From the NCBI GenBank assembly GCA_029582265.1, contig CM055822.1, positions 1,550,001 to 1,614,000 on the forward strand: DNA of 64,000 nucleotides, read 5' to 3'. The notes under the pieces are model-generated. The model had not been told where the DNA came from. It did no database searches and was given only the letters and a program-made list of their open reading frames with translations. The translations under genes and the position numbers were made by a program. This document shows positions 36,065 to 46,700 of this stretch, piece after piece; the first letter of the stretch is position 1; each line of letters opens with the position of its first letter. The DNA comes from Zoroaster sp. YZ-2022 (Eukaryota; Echinodermata; Asteroidea; Forcipulatida; Zoroasteridae).

Positions 36065-37020
36065 CAGTGGCGCACCCAGGATTTGATTGGGGGGGGGGGG
36101 GGAGGGGGGGGGCTCAAAATATTTTTATTTGAAATCCAATATGGGGGAGAGACATGGCTGACCCAAACCATAACCGCTGGCGCGGCTGCAGCCATGTCCC
36201 TAGTCGTGCTCGTCAGTGAACCTACGGCACATGTTAAATGTTTCCTGGTGGTTTCTAGTCATAAAAAGAAGACAATTATGGCATGATTCGGACTCGTAGG
36301 GTTTTACCTTCCATATAATTTCCTCCTCTTGATGTAAAGAACTTGAGCTTGTTTCGTCTGCAAGATTTTTATAGTTAAATACTTTCATTGCGTGGACGTA
36401 AAGTTTGTGATCATTCCGGGCGGAGCTAAATTTTTTCAAACACGAATTTGGCGGCAAAACCAAATCCCAATATTATCCAATCGGTGTTTGCTAAAAGAGT
36501 GTCACATAATCTTTGTAAATTAAAACCCAATCCTGGGCCATTGTGTACAAACTGGAAAGGAGTTGATTATAATGCGGGCGTGTTTAAATTTTACGAGTAA
36601 CCTCAACGACAGTCAACGACCTCAACAAGAGAAACGGACAACAGAAAATGAAAATAAAATTAAGTAAAGCTGCTCCCTGATCAGGGTGCACCATGGCAGG
36701 GGGAGAATGTGTAAAAATGCTTGTTATATATACTGGTGGCCCTTCAAGCTTACATGCACATGCATACGCAACGCCGTAAAATATAATAGTGAGTGGAATA
36801 AATGGAAAACATTTGGAGGGGAGCTTGAGTCTCCTGAGTCCCCATCCCTTGTACCACTGCCCTATACTCCTTGCCGAACTCCTCTGTAGACAAGACTTGG
36901 GCTCAGATTTTGCTCTCTTTCCTGGCTCCTCCCCCCTTTAAAAAAAAATAAAACATCAGCGGGCCCTTGGGGGGGGGGGGCTCGAGCCCACCAAGCCCCC
37001 CCCCCTTGGGTGCGCCACTG
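36065..37020 (+). mobile_element. 956-bp hAT-like element (CAGTGGCGCACCC)
   Basis: Perfect inverted ends CAGTGGCGCACCC / GGGTGCGCCACTG are flanked by the perfect 8-bp duplication CAGTTGTG (36057-36064, 37021-37028). G-runs follow the left end and C-runs precede the right end. No transposase-like frame was seen. Confidence 0.9.
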
Positions 37021-37028
37021 CAGTTGTG

Positions 37029-37932
37029 GTAAATACTGACCAATTCTGGGAGAATGACCTTACCCAACCCCCATGTTGCCCAACGTGTTTACAGTGTGGA
37101 TCCACCAAGTAAAACCAACATGTGAAAGTTACCGTAACTCAATGCGATAAAGTAGTCTTTGAGAAAAGTTTGAAATTAAACAAACATTCACAGTTTTATA
37201 TTTAAAAAAAATTCTAGCATCTTTTTAAAAGTGTTCATAATATTTTGTTCGTTCATTGAAGCGGCCGTAGACCGTAGAGTAATTTGGTTCAGGACTCGGT
37301 TTTAAAATTCATGTCTCTCTTTGTTAGTTACGCCACTGAGGGAAGGTACAACATTTGTACATTGGTACTTACGGCAAATCTGCTTCTATGAGTATGCTTT
37401 ACTTTCTTTGAATCAAGATATACATTAAGCAACCAGTCTGTTAAATTTTTAACTCCGACGCGAAGTCTAATTCATGAGAAAGTGTGAAAAAGCATATCAA
37501 TTTTTACACAAAACCCAGCAACTTTTTGTAAGGGGCATTTTGTCCGTGTTTTCTCTTAATAATTGAGAGCACTTAGACATAGACTACTCATTTGTATGGA
37601 TAATTGGTGTCTTTTATCAAGCTCACATGAAGCTCGCTTTGGGATGATAATTCGATAATTTTGTAATCAAGTTATTACCAATGTTGTACATTCCCTTTAA
37701 CCAACTTCATATCAAGCTTTTGGACAATAATGCATGTATCGCTCCTCACTGTGCGGTCAAAATAATATCCTTAAATATCATTTTTGATAACAAATCTTTA
37801 TTAGGATATAGACAGCCATTACCCAAGAGACCAACGCATGAAAAGTAGGCCTACATAGCTTTAGTGATACGCATGTTTCCAAGACAATGAAATCGTAACT
37901 TACCCAGAAACGCTACACATAGGCCTAGGCCC
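37029..37932. other. No gene; hAT-like right end at 37323-37336
   Basis: TTAGTTACGCCACTG at 37322-37336 matches the right end of the nested element at 15247; the left end was not found. Otherwise AT-rich non-coding sequence. Confidence 0.4.
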
Positions 37933-38161
37933 CTAAAGGGACACTGACATCGTCACGATCAACAGGGCATGGAGTCGGAGTGCTAATTTGAGATTAACTC
38001 AGTGACTGGAAATAATACCCCACATGATAAGGTCATATTACTGTTGCTGCTGCATAAATGAGCTAGTAATTTCCAGTCACTGTGTTCATTTAAAACTAGG
38101 ACACCGATTCCATGTCCTGTTGAAAGTCTGCTTTCATCGTGACGATTAATTGTCCCTTTAA
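37933..38161 (+). mobile_element. TTAA MITE family 5, copy 2
   Basis: CTAAAGGGACACTGACATCG (left TTAA mutated to CTAA) to GACGATTAATTGTCCCTTTAA. The two halves form one palindrome through CAGTGACTGGAAATAATACC and its partner. Confidence 0.83.
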
Positions 38162-39884
38162 CTTGTGGTCTCAGAGACTAAACAGATAATTGTTCAATAA
38201 GATCTGTGTAACTATTGGGGGTGGGGTCGTGCCCCTATCCGAGGCATGCGTTCCCCGAGTCCCCCCCCCCCTCCACCACCACCATCACAAAATTCGAAAA
38301 CCTAAGATTATCAAAGGGCCTTTGAAATAGTGCATTGTTATTTGCTCTCTGAACAAAATCCTAGTACACCCTTCCCTACTGAACCAACACCACCAGTTAC
38401 GCCACTGGGGTACCGCTATACATTTCCGGGATCGCTGTAATTAATTTTTTCCGGGGTAAACTTTTCTAGATGTTATTTTTCTCTTATAAAACAAACTGCA
38501 TATCTAGTCATCTCCTCAGATCTAAACAATCTAATTTTTTTTCACTGTAATTTTCTTTGCAATACGATTAAATTCATGTCTTTTATGTCCGCATTATGGC
38601 TGTAATTTTTTATGAATGTGACTTTCTCCGCAATATTTTTCTTTTGTTCGTCACAACTTCTTCATCTGCCAAGATGATTAAACCCTTAAAGAAAATCTTA
38701 CAATTTATTTAAATGTTGAGCCATTGATGGCTGGAGATGGGGGGTGGGGTGCACAAGTGGGAAGTATCCCCCTTGGCGCTGGCCATCTTGGGCCCGTTTA
38801 TAATTAATTTGTTAAACCAAACATTTGTCTAAAAGCTAAATATTTGACTCCATTTTTACCCTTAAAAATGTGCCGGTTTTTTGTATTTCCTTGACAAATT
38901 TCTGGCTAAGCCTGTAACTGATACGTAAGGCAACATCCTTTCCGATTGGGACATACGTTTGGTAATTACCCAAGATGGCCGCTCTGCGATAAAGAGATAA
39001 CAGCAATGGCAGACAACCTGGGCAAGATGACAAATTCCCATCCTTCTGTTTGCTTATCTAATGAAACAGCGTGAACAATGCACCATTACATAATTTTCAA
39101 TTGTGATATCGTTTATTAATACATCAATTGATACGAAAACAATGCATTATTGCTTTAGCCACTTAATCATAGCGGCTGTAGCAATGGATCAATCAACAGT
39201 GCTTCCTTGTTTATCTACACTAACAAAATCTAGATATTTATCAAACTGATTCATGTTTGTATCATCTTGATGAATGGAACAAGTTCAAAGGACTTAATCA
39301 ATTATTTACTAATCATGAATCAAAACTCAAATGAAAGGCCCAGAGGACAGCTTTGTGGATGAGAATAGTTGGTTTAGCAGAAGCGATACTGACAATTTGA
39401 CAGCAACACCTACACTTCTCCTCACACACACAATCAAAACTAAACATCATGAATGAAAAAGAAAAGAAAAGAAACACAACTAAATGTATAAACACTACTA
39501 CAATTTATTAAAAAGCCCATCCTATTCTCACATTTAACTTTTATAGTAAATTAGAAAATTGACAACCTGATTGGTATCAGGAATAATCTAAAAAAGTATT
39601 GGTAATAAGCCGTAACAAAAAACAAACTGTTTTAGGGGCAATATTAATCAAAAATGAGTGTCAAGATGTTTTTTTAAAGAAACAATGGGGAGCTGACAGA
39701 AGAGATGATCAATGTTTTAAAATCAGCTGAAAAAGAATGTACACCATCAGTAAAATGTATATAAACGCATCCATGTTACTATAATATCAAACGATATGTT
39801 TAGAAATCAACCTCTTAAAATTTCAGCTTAATGAGAAAATAGTAAAAATGCATTTAGTTTTGTTTGTATGCATTTTTAATGTTG
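38162..39884. other. No gene; hAT-like right end near 38405
   Basis: ACCAGTTACGCCACTGG at 38393-38409 is another CAGTGGCGTAAC-type end, preceded by a C-run at 38261-38272. The rest is AT-rich with no supported exon. Confidence 0.4.
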
Positions 39885-40251
39885 AAATGGATCTACACTC
39901 CATCACGCAATTTGCGCTCCAGCAACATGTCACTCCTAAAGGAACCAACTTCAAAACGGAACTGGGGTGATAGGTCGTTTTCTGTCGCAGCTCCGAGACT
40001 CTGGAATCATCTTGCAACTAAACTCAAATCTTGTCATAGTATAACCAGATTTAAGTCGATGCTTAAAACTCATCTTATGTCACAACTCTTCAAAGATGAT
40101 GTATATTTGTAATTGCATTGTAGGTACATGTATCTCGGTACATCATTCCCCCCCCCCCCCTATGCTATCATTGTATATTGTTTGTATTCATGTTTTTTCT
40201 GTTTCCGCGCCTTGAGCGCCCAGCAGGGTGGATATGTGCGCGCTAAAAATC

Positions 40252-40282
<31 letters not shown>
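39885..40282 (+). mobile_element. 5'-truncated LINE (CR1/L2-like) 3' end
   Basis: The frame encodes YTPSRNLRSSN, KRNWGDRSFSVAAPRLWNHL and FKSMLKTHLMSQLF, typical of the C-terminus of CR1/L2-type reverse-transcriptase proteins, then TAA at 40110. The 3' UTR ends GCGCCTTGAGCGCCCAGCAG, GGTGGATATGTGCGCGCTAA and a (TTA)n tail. Only the last ~75 codons remain, so this is a dead insertion. Confidence 0.85.
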
Positions 40283-40287
<5 letters not shown>

Positions 40288-40897
40288 TCGGATCTGAATT
40301 TGAATTTATGTTGCCTAGAAAATGACAACGTGTCAGACAGAGTAACTTCTCGGGATGTTTGTAACATTACAATCTCACAACCAAGTAAAGAATTTGCCCA
40401 ATTTGTTTTCGTGTAATTACCAATAGTGTACACCTTTAAGTCAAATCTAAATTCATGTACAATGGCTTCTTTCAGTTGGATTGAGCTTTAAAAAGCTCCT
40501 AGATGGACCCTATTTGTTATATACATTACCTCTTTAAACAAGTAAATTTGATATGACTTAACAAACTCAAATACATGTAGTATATTTACAGTGAACAGTC
40601 TGGGAAATAATACAGTGATCTGTTCAAAATGAACACTTCCAACCGATGGTACAGTTTTTGAGACAGAAAAAATTTGAGAATTTACAAAAATGACTGAAAG
40701 CTTATCAACAAAAATGACTGATATTGATAAGGTAAACATTCATAAACTAATTTTTCAGAGCTACTAAAGGAAGTCACTCTGTAGCTAAATACAGCAAATT
40801 TGTAGTATACAGTTGAAATCAATGACAGTACAATGCAATAAGGCTTTTTTATAGGTACAGTGGAAAGAATAGGAGAATGCTGTTTAGGCAAAAAAAA
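40283..40897. other. No gene recognised
   Basis: Two 83-residue minus-strand frames (40488-40739, 40682-40933) lack motifs or splice context. Confidence 0.45.
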
Positions 40898-41170
40898 AAA
40901 AATCTCCGGTTTGTGGTCATTGGTCGGCTTCAAAATCGGTGCAGTGATGCGCTTTTTTTCCTGCTATCATTTTTTTTTCCAACAAGGAAATATGTGATAC
41001 ATTGTATACGTAAATTTCCCATACACAAAGTACGATGGCTAAGAGAGGCCTCACAAATCGTTCATACCTCTATGTGAAAAAGTCATTTAAAGTACAGCAC
41101 GACAGAATTCCAATCAATCCAGCAATTTTGGCTGCAATTGGACATTGTTTCATAGCAACAAAAAAATTAA
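40898..41170 (+). repeat. Dispersed ~280-bp repeat, copy 1
   Basis: Sequence with GGTCGGCTTCAAAATCGGTG, AAGTACGATGGCTAAGAGAG and GGACATTGTTTCATAGCAA is found in inverted orientation at 53952-54262 within a ZC3H18 intron. Edges are approximate. Confidence 0.75.
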
Positions 41171-41752
41171 ATGCTGATTGTGGGTCTGAGGTTGACGTGC
41201 ACGGAGACCAGAAACCGGAGAATTTTTTTTGGGGGGGGGGGGGCGCCTTAGAGTGAGTGAACTATTTTGTATTGAAAAGCTCCATTGTGTTCAGAAAGGC
41301 TAATGAACCTGTACTTTATGTACAATGTCCACAGTATGTACAACTTGACTCACAGAAACACACAATGCAAGGAAACCTGCGTTTCAAGGAAAATCATTGG
41401 TAAAACCTCACTTTGTGCTTGCAGTTGCTTATATAGGCAGGATTCAATCAAATGATCTACATATCTGGCATTTGCCATGTTGTAAGACAGTTTAACAAAG
41501 ACAAACGTCATCCCCCAGTTGGCCTAGCACTTTGACATTTTTTTTAGACGTGGGTCATGTGATCAATATGCAAATTAAGTTTGTGAAGATTACCAAGTGC
41601 TATGTGACATGGTCTCTGTCTTACTTGTTTTATTGTCAATTATTCAATCAATTAATTATTTATATTATACAATAAATGTGTCGGTAGTAACACCATTAAT
41701 TCTAACAAAAGCAATGGTGTAGTGACGCTAGCTGAAATTCAAATCATACTTA
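41171..41752. other. No gene recognised
   Basis: G-run at 41231-41243. Nothing coding supported. Confidence 0.45.
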
Positions 41753-42062
41753 TTAACCCTCCTACTACTACTACTACAAGAGTCAAAATCAGTCAAAATC
41801 AGTCAAAATGTTGATATACTTGCCAAGGTATATCTAGTGCACTTAAAATGTCAAACACTGTCAAACCTTACGTGTAGTAAGTACATTTACAGGTCAAAAT
41901 GAGTCAACTGTTTTCGACTGGTAAAAGCATTATCTTGTATTGTTCAGGGTGGTCAAAATGACAGTAAAAACCAGTCAAAAATGCCCCTGTGTGCACATTT
42001 GGGTCAACAGTCAAAAGAGGCAGTTGACTGATTTTGAAGTGCAGCTATAGTAGGAGGGTTAA
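41753..42062 (-). mobile_element. TTAA MITE family 1, copy 4
   Basis: TTAACCCTCCTACTACTACT to ATAGTAGGAGGGTTAA, intact TTAA. It is part of the inverted duplication shared with 46.4-46.9 kb. Confidence 0.9.
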
Positions 42063-42560
42063 GCCATGTTAACCATTGTCTAACATTAACACTCCCACAA
42101 CAGCAAACTAAATTATAGAACCACTGGGGGACACAGAAGATGATGTTTAATTTGTGAAAACAAGAATATGAATGACAATCCACCAATCAATAGCATTTAA
42201 TAAAGATTTTGTTTTCAGGCAATATGTGTCATCAGAAGCAATATTGAATTCATCCTACACCCCCACAACTACCCTCCCCCCCCAAAAAAAAAATCAAACA
42301 CACACACAAAGAAAGTGACATTTACAATCTTAATTCATTACATTATTACACTTATACCATGATACTTTGTATGTCCATATACATTATAAGATTGGTTATT
42401 CAAAAAGGTAAAAACTTCCCAAGTGTAAAGTCGATGACGGTATTAATCTTCTTTATCCCTAACTCCCTAAGCATTGTTACTGAACAATAAAAGTCCTTCA
42501 AAATCCTCCAACTGCTTTTGTTGTCTAGGGAGTTAGGGTTATACAACTGTTTGTCCGAGG
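42063..42560 (-). repeat. Inverted segmental duplication, arm 1
   Basis: GCCATGTTAACCATTGTCTA ... CCACTGGGGGACACAGAAGA ... TAAAGTCGATGACGGTATTA ... CTGTTTGTCCGAGGTGATG recur in reverse at about 46404-46584. This arm has ~250 extra bases (42162-42418) and an 82-bp MITE absent from the other arm. Confidence 0.85.
42457..42538 (+). mobile_element. 82-bp mini-MITE of family 3 ends, TTAT target duplication
   Basis: CCCTAACTCCCTA and TAGGGAGTTAGGG are perfect 13-bp inverted ends. It is flanked by TTAT on both sides (42453-42456, 42539-42542), and the related sequence near 46445 has one TTAT and no insert. It is an internally deleted relative of the minisatellite-carrying MITEs. Confidence 0.88.
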
Positions 42561-43307
42561 TGATGTCATTTTTAAAGAAAGTGAAATTATTTCAAATTTA
42601 GAATTGAATGAAAAATAATAATCTGAATGCATTTTCACTATTTTCTCGGAAATGACACAACATAATGAGCTGAAACTTTCACAGATTATAATATTTATTT
42701 TTTATTATTTTTTTTATTTCAAAGAGAATGAGCATACTCATATAAGCAGCTTTTGCAACTTCGTCAGTGCTGTACCTTCCTTCAAGATGCATTTACACCT
42801 TATAAAATTCAATCAATACAAACACTTAATTGAAGAATTCAAATTTACATTGTACAACGTCTATTAAAAGGTACGGCCAAATAATAATCAAATAAAAAAA
42901 AAGTAAAACAAACTGAACCCCCAAAACCTAACAATCTTATCTTTAGTTGGGAGTGTGGGAGGGTTAAAAATCAACCATGTTTTTGTTAAGCAGAAAGAAA
43001 TATTTTCATGATTGGCAAAATTTGAGGTTAACATGTTTTACACTATGCAGCAGGATTTTGCTCAAACCTTTAGAATGCCTCCCACTCCCTTCCAAAAACC
43101 CCCCATCATTGATGGGTATCACTTCTGGTTCTCTTACAAATACATTTTAATATCATCAGCAAAATATCCAGTTGTTAAATTGATGCAAATAACATCCCTT
43201 AGAGACACGTATTACTGTAAGAAAAATTACAAAATATATTACAAGTTTGCCAGATTTTGAAAATAACTGTAAGAACAGTTACGACAGCATATTAGAGGTC
43301 TGAGATT
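42561..43307 (-). other. ZC3H18: Presumptive 3' UTR / flank of ZC3H18
   Basis: AT-rich sequence directly after the TAG. Candidate poly(A) signals are an ATTAAA-type site near 43145 and AATAAA-type sites near 42690-42715. No other gene seen. Confidence 0.4.
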
Positions 43308-43717
43308 CTACTTAAGCTTAGCTTTCTTTCTGGCAATAGCGTCCTCCACAGCCCTTAACTGCTTCAGCAGTTCTTCCCGTCGAGACACCGTTGTGCTTTT
43401 CTTGGTTGTAGCTCCTCCTGTGGATTTGGTTGCGCCTGCAGTCTTAGCAGTGCCTTGCACTGCAGCAAGCTTCGTACTCTGTGCTGTCGCTGCTGTCGCT
43501 GCTGTCACTGCTGCTGCTGCAGCAGACCGTGCAGGCACTTTGCTTGGCGGCTGCCCGCGAAGGGAAGTGGGAGAGGCGGGACGCTTGCGATCACCTCCTG
43601 AAGGCTTGACCGTTGTCTTGTACATTGGTGCGCCAGGCTTGCGGCTTGCATCTCCGGAACTTTGGGGCTTTTTGGCGGTAGTTGGGCTCGCTGCGGGTGG
43701 CCGGGCTGCCTTGCGAT
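43308..43717 (-). CDS. ZC3H18: ZC3H18 terminal coding exon
   Basis: Two bases, 135 codons and a TAG stop at 43308-43310; acceptor CACATCAG. Low-complexity Lys/Pro/Ala/Thr sequence leads to the C-terminal helix SRREELLKQLRAVEDAIARK, nearly identical to the vertebrate ZC3H18 terminus. Downstream is AT-rich 3' UTR; AATAAA-like signals (TTTATT on the plus strand) lie near 42690, but the poly(A) site cannot be fixed by eye. Confidence 0.95.
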
Positions 43718-46700
43718 CTGATGTGGAACAGAGGAATTTATGAACATTCAAAACGCACTTTGATGGTCAAAGGAGTCATCTTTTTTGGAAAACTACGAAT
43801 TCATTAACATGTAAACCCTTGTTGTTACAACAATGGTAAAAACGAGTTCCACTAAGCACAAGGAAAATTTAAATAGTCAAATAACAGCAATGGCAAAAAC
43901 AGTCAAAACCAGTCAATTTATTATTTTTGACCAAATAGCAAATTGATGGACAGCTGCTTTGACAGTGTAATTATAAAAATGAAAGTAATTGCTTAGACAT
44001 GTCACTCTTTAGCATTTGGTAAACATTATAATTTCAACTGATTGGCAATTTCACTTGTTCAAAACCAGGAAAAAGTATGACCAGGACAGTGAAAATCATG
44101 TCAGAGTTATAAACAATTCCAATCTGACTTAAGTCTGAGTCTGAATTCCGAGTCCTCCAACTCTGACTGGTCTCAAGACTTGCACTTTGAGAATCTTGAC
44201 TACACATCTGACAGTTCATTCGTAGTGTTTTTAAGCCAGTAACCACACAAACCTACCCTTATCAGTTGAAGTCTTTGCTTGTGACTGGGACGCAGGAGTC
44301 TTTTTGCTGGCCTGGGTTGCTGCGGGTTCAGCTGGGCGCTTCTTGGGTTCAGCTGGGGGCTGTTTTATGGAGAAAAAACATTTGCATTATAACTAGGAAA
44401 ACTTCCGAGGATTTTGTACCAGTAATTCATTGGAAATGGTATTTTGATGGAATTTTATTTATTTTTTAAATTTGGAAGTCCCTATACAACTAGTGGTATT
44501 CTCATGATGGTATCATCATTTTTTTGAAATACTTTTAGTACCATTAACCCTCCTACTACTGCAAGGGTCAAAATCAGTCAAAATGTTGATATACTTGCCA
44601 AGGTATATCTAGTGCACTTAAAAGTCAAACACTGTCAAACCTTCTGTGACTGCAAGGGTCAAAATCAGTCAAAATGTTGATATACTTGGCAAGGTATATC
44701 TAGTGCACTTAAAAGTCAAATACTGTCAAACCTTCTCTGACTGCAAGGGTCAAAATCAGTCAAAATGTTGATATACTTGGCAAGGTATATGTGTGGCGGT
44801 CCAGGAAAACCCAACATATGGTCAAATTTTTACAATTCTTGTTGAGCATTTAATCAAGTAATACACCCTTTACTGATCTCATAACAGTTTTAATGAGTTC
44901 AATATTCAAACCACAACTAAAGTTATGACCTTTCAAAGACGGTTTATTCTAAAACCCACAAACGGAGAAATTAGGCTTCAAAGTTGGCTATGCAGTAAAC
45001 GTAAATCCCTTGAACTATTAATAGGACAGGATCAGGACTAGTGTAGAGCTTTCCATTGATGGGTTATTCATAGGAGGGCATGCTTTGGGAGAATTCATGA
45101 GCGTCGGCCAAAAAGTGCATTGTTTTAGAGTGAATTTTTGTAATCTTCTAATTATTTTAAAATGCATTGGGTTCAAAAACATCCCATAAATACATTTTAT
45201 AGTTTGATTTTCCTTTAAAAAAAATTTAAGAGGAAATTTAAAGACAACAACTTCCATTTGGAACCAAAATCTAAATAATGACACTAAGGTAAATTTTTAC
45301 GTAAATCGGTCCATAATTACCCCGACTGCCACACATCTAGTGCACTTAAAAGTCAAACACTGTCAAACCTTACGTGTAGTAAGTACATTTACAGGTCAAA
45401 ATGAGTTGACTGTTTCTGACTGGTAAAAGCATTGTCTGGTATTGTTCAGGGTGGTCAAAATGACAGTAAAAACCAGTCAAAAATGATCCTGTGTGCACCT
45501 TTGGGTCAACAGCCACAACAGGCAGTTGACTGGTTTTGACCTCTATAGCTACTTGCCACTAAAGTTCAGCTAAAGTAGGAGGGTTAGTCAAGTTATTTTT
45601 CAAAAAAATAATGTCCTCCAGAGAAGTAAATAAAAGATTGGAATGAACACAAACAATCTGAATGCATTTTCACTATGTTCTCATTACAGAAACAATTAAA
45701 TAAGTTACAACTTTTTAAACAATTATATAAGATGAAACTGACATATATCTCATATAATTTTTATGACATCTGGATACATTTACAGACCAGGGAAAAGACT
45801 CCAAAACTTTAGGGGTTCCAAGAGATTTACTGACATTTTGTATCCTTCAGCTGTAAAGGCCTTTAATGTGCATCATTCCCGTTAAACTTTACATTTATAC
45901 TTTACGTCTTACTGTCTTATATGTATATCCTTATGTGTATATTTTTGTACCATATATTTTTTTGGTAATATTTTAGAGCTCTTGTGATCGCTCGATTTCC
46001 ATTGTATATTTTTAACACTGGCTGCATAAATATCTATCTATCTATCTATAAGATCGATCTATCTATCTATCTAAAAGTGTATACTTGCTTTAAGTCTAGA
46101 ACCTGGGAAAGGGAGGTAATTTTTGAATATGTTTTAAAACGGCCAGTGAAACTTGCTTGTCCATGCTGCTCATTTGAAACCAAACAACCTACATGCATGC
46201 AGACAACTATAATTAACCCTCCTACTATTGCTGAACTTTAGTGGCAAGTAGCTATAGTGGTCAAAACCAGTCAACTGCCTGTTTTGACTGTTGACCCAAA
46301 TGTGTCATTTTGACCACCCTGAACAATACCAGACAATGCTTTTACCAGTCAAAACGGTCGACTCATTTTGACCTGTAAATGTACTTACTACACGAAACAT
46401 CACCTCGGACAAACATCACCTCGGACATCACCTCGGACAAACAGTTGTATAAAGAAGATTAATACCGTCATCGACTTTACACTTCGACTTCACAAATTAA
46501 ACATGATCTTCTGTGTCCCCCAGTGGTTCTATCATTTAGTTTGATGTTGTGGGAGTGTTAATGTTAGACAATGGTTAACATGGCTTAACCCTCCTACTAT
46601 AGCTGCACTACAGTGGCAAGTAGCTATAGAGGTCAAAATCAGTCAACTGACTGTTTTGACTGTTGACCCAAATGTGCACACAGGGGCATTTTTGACTGGT

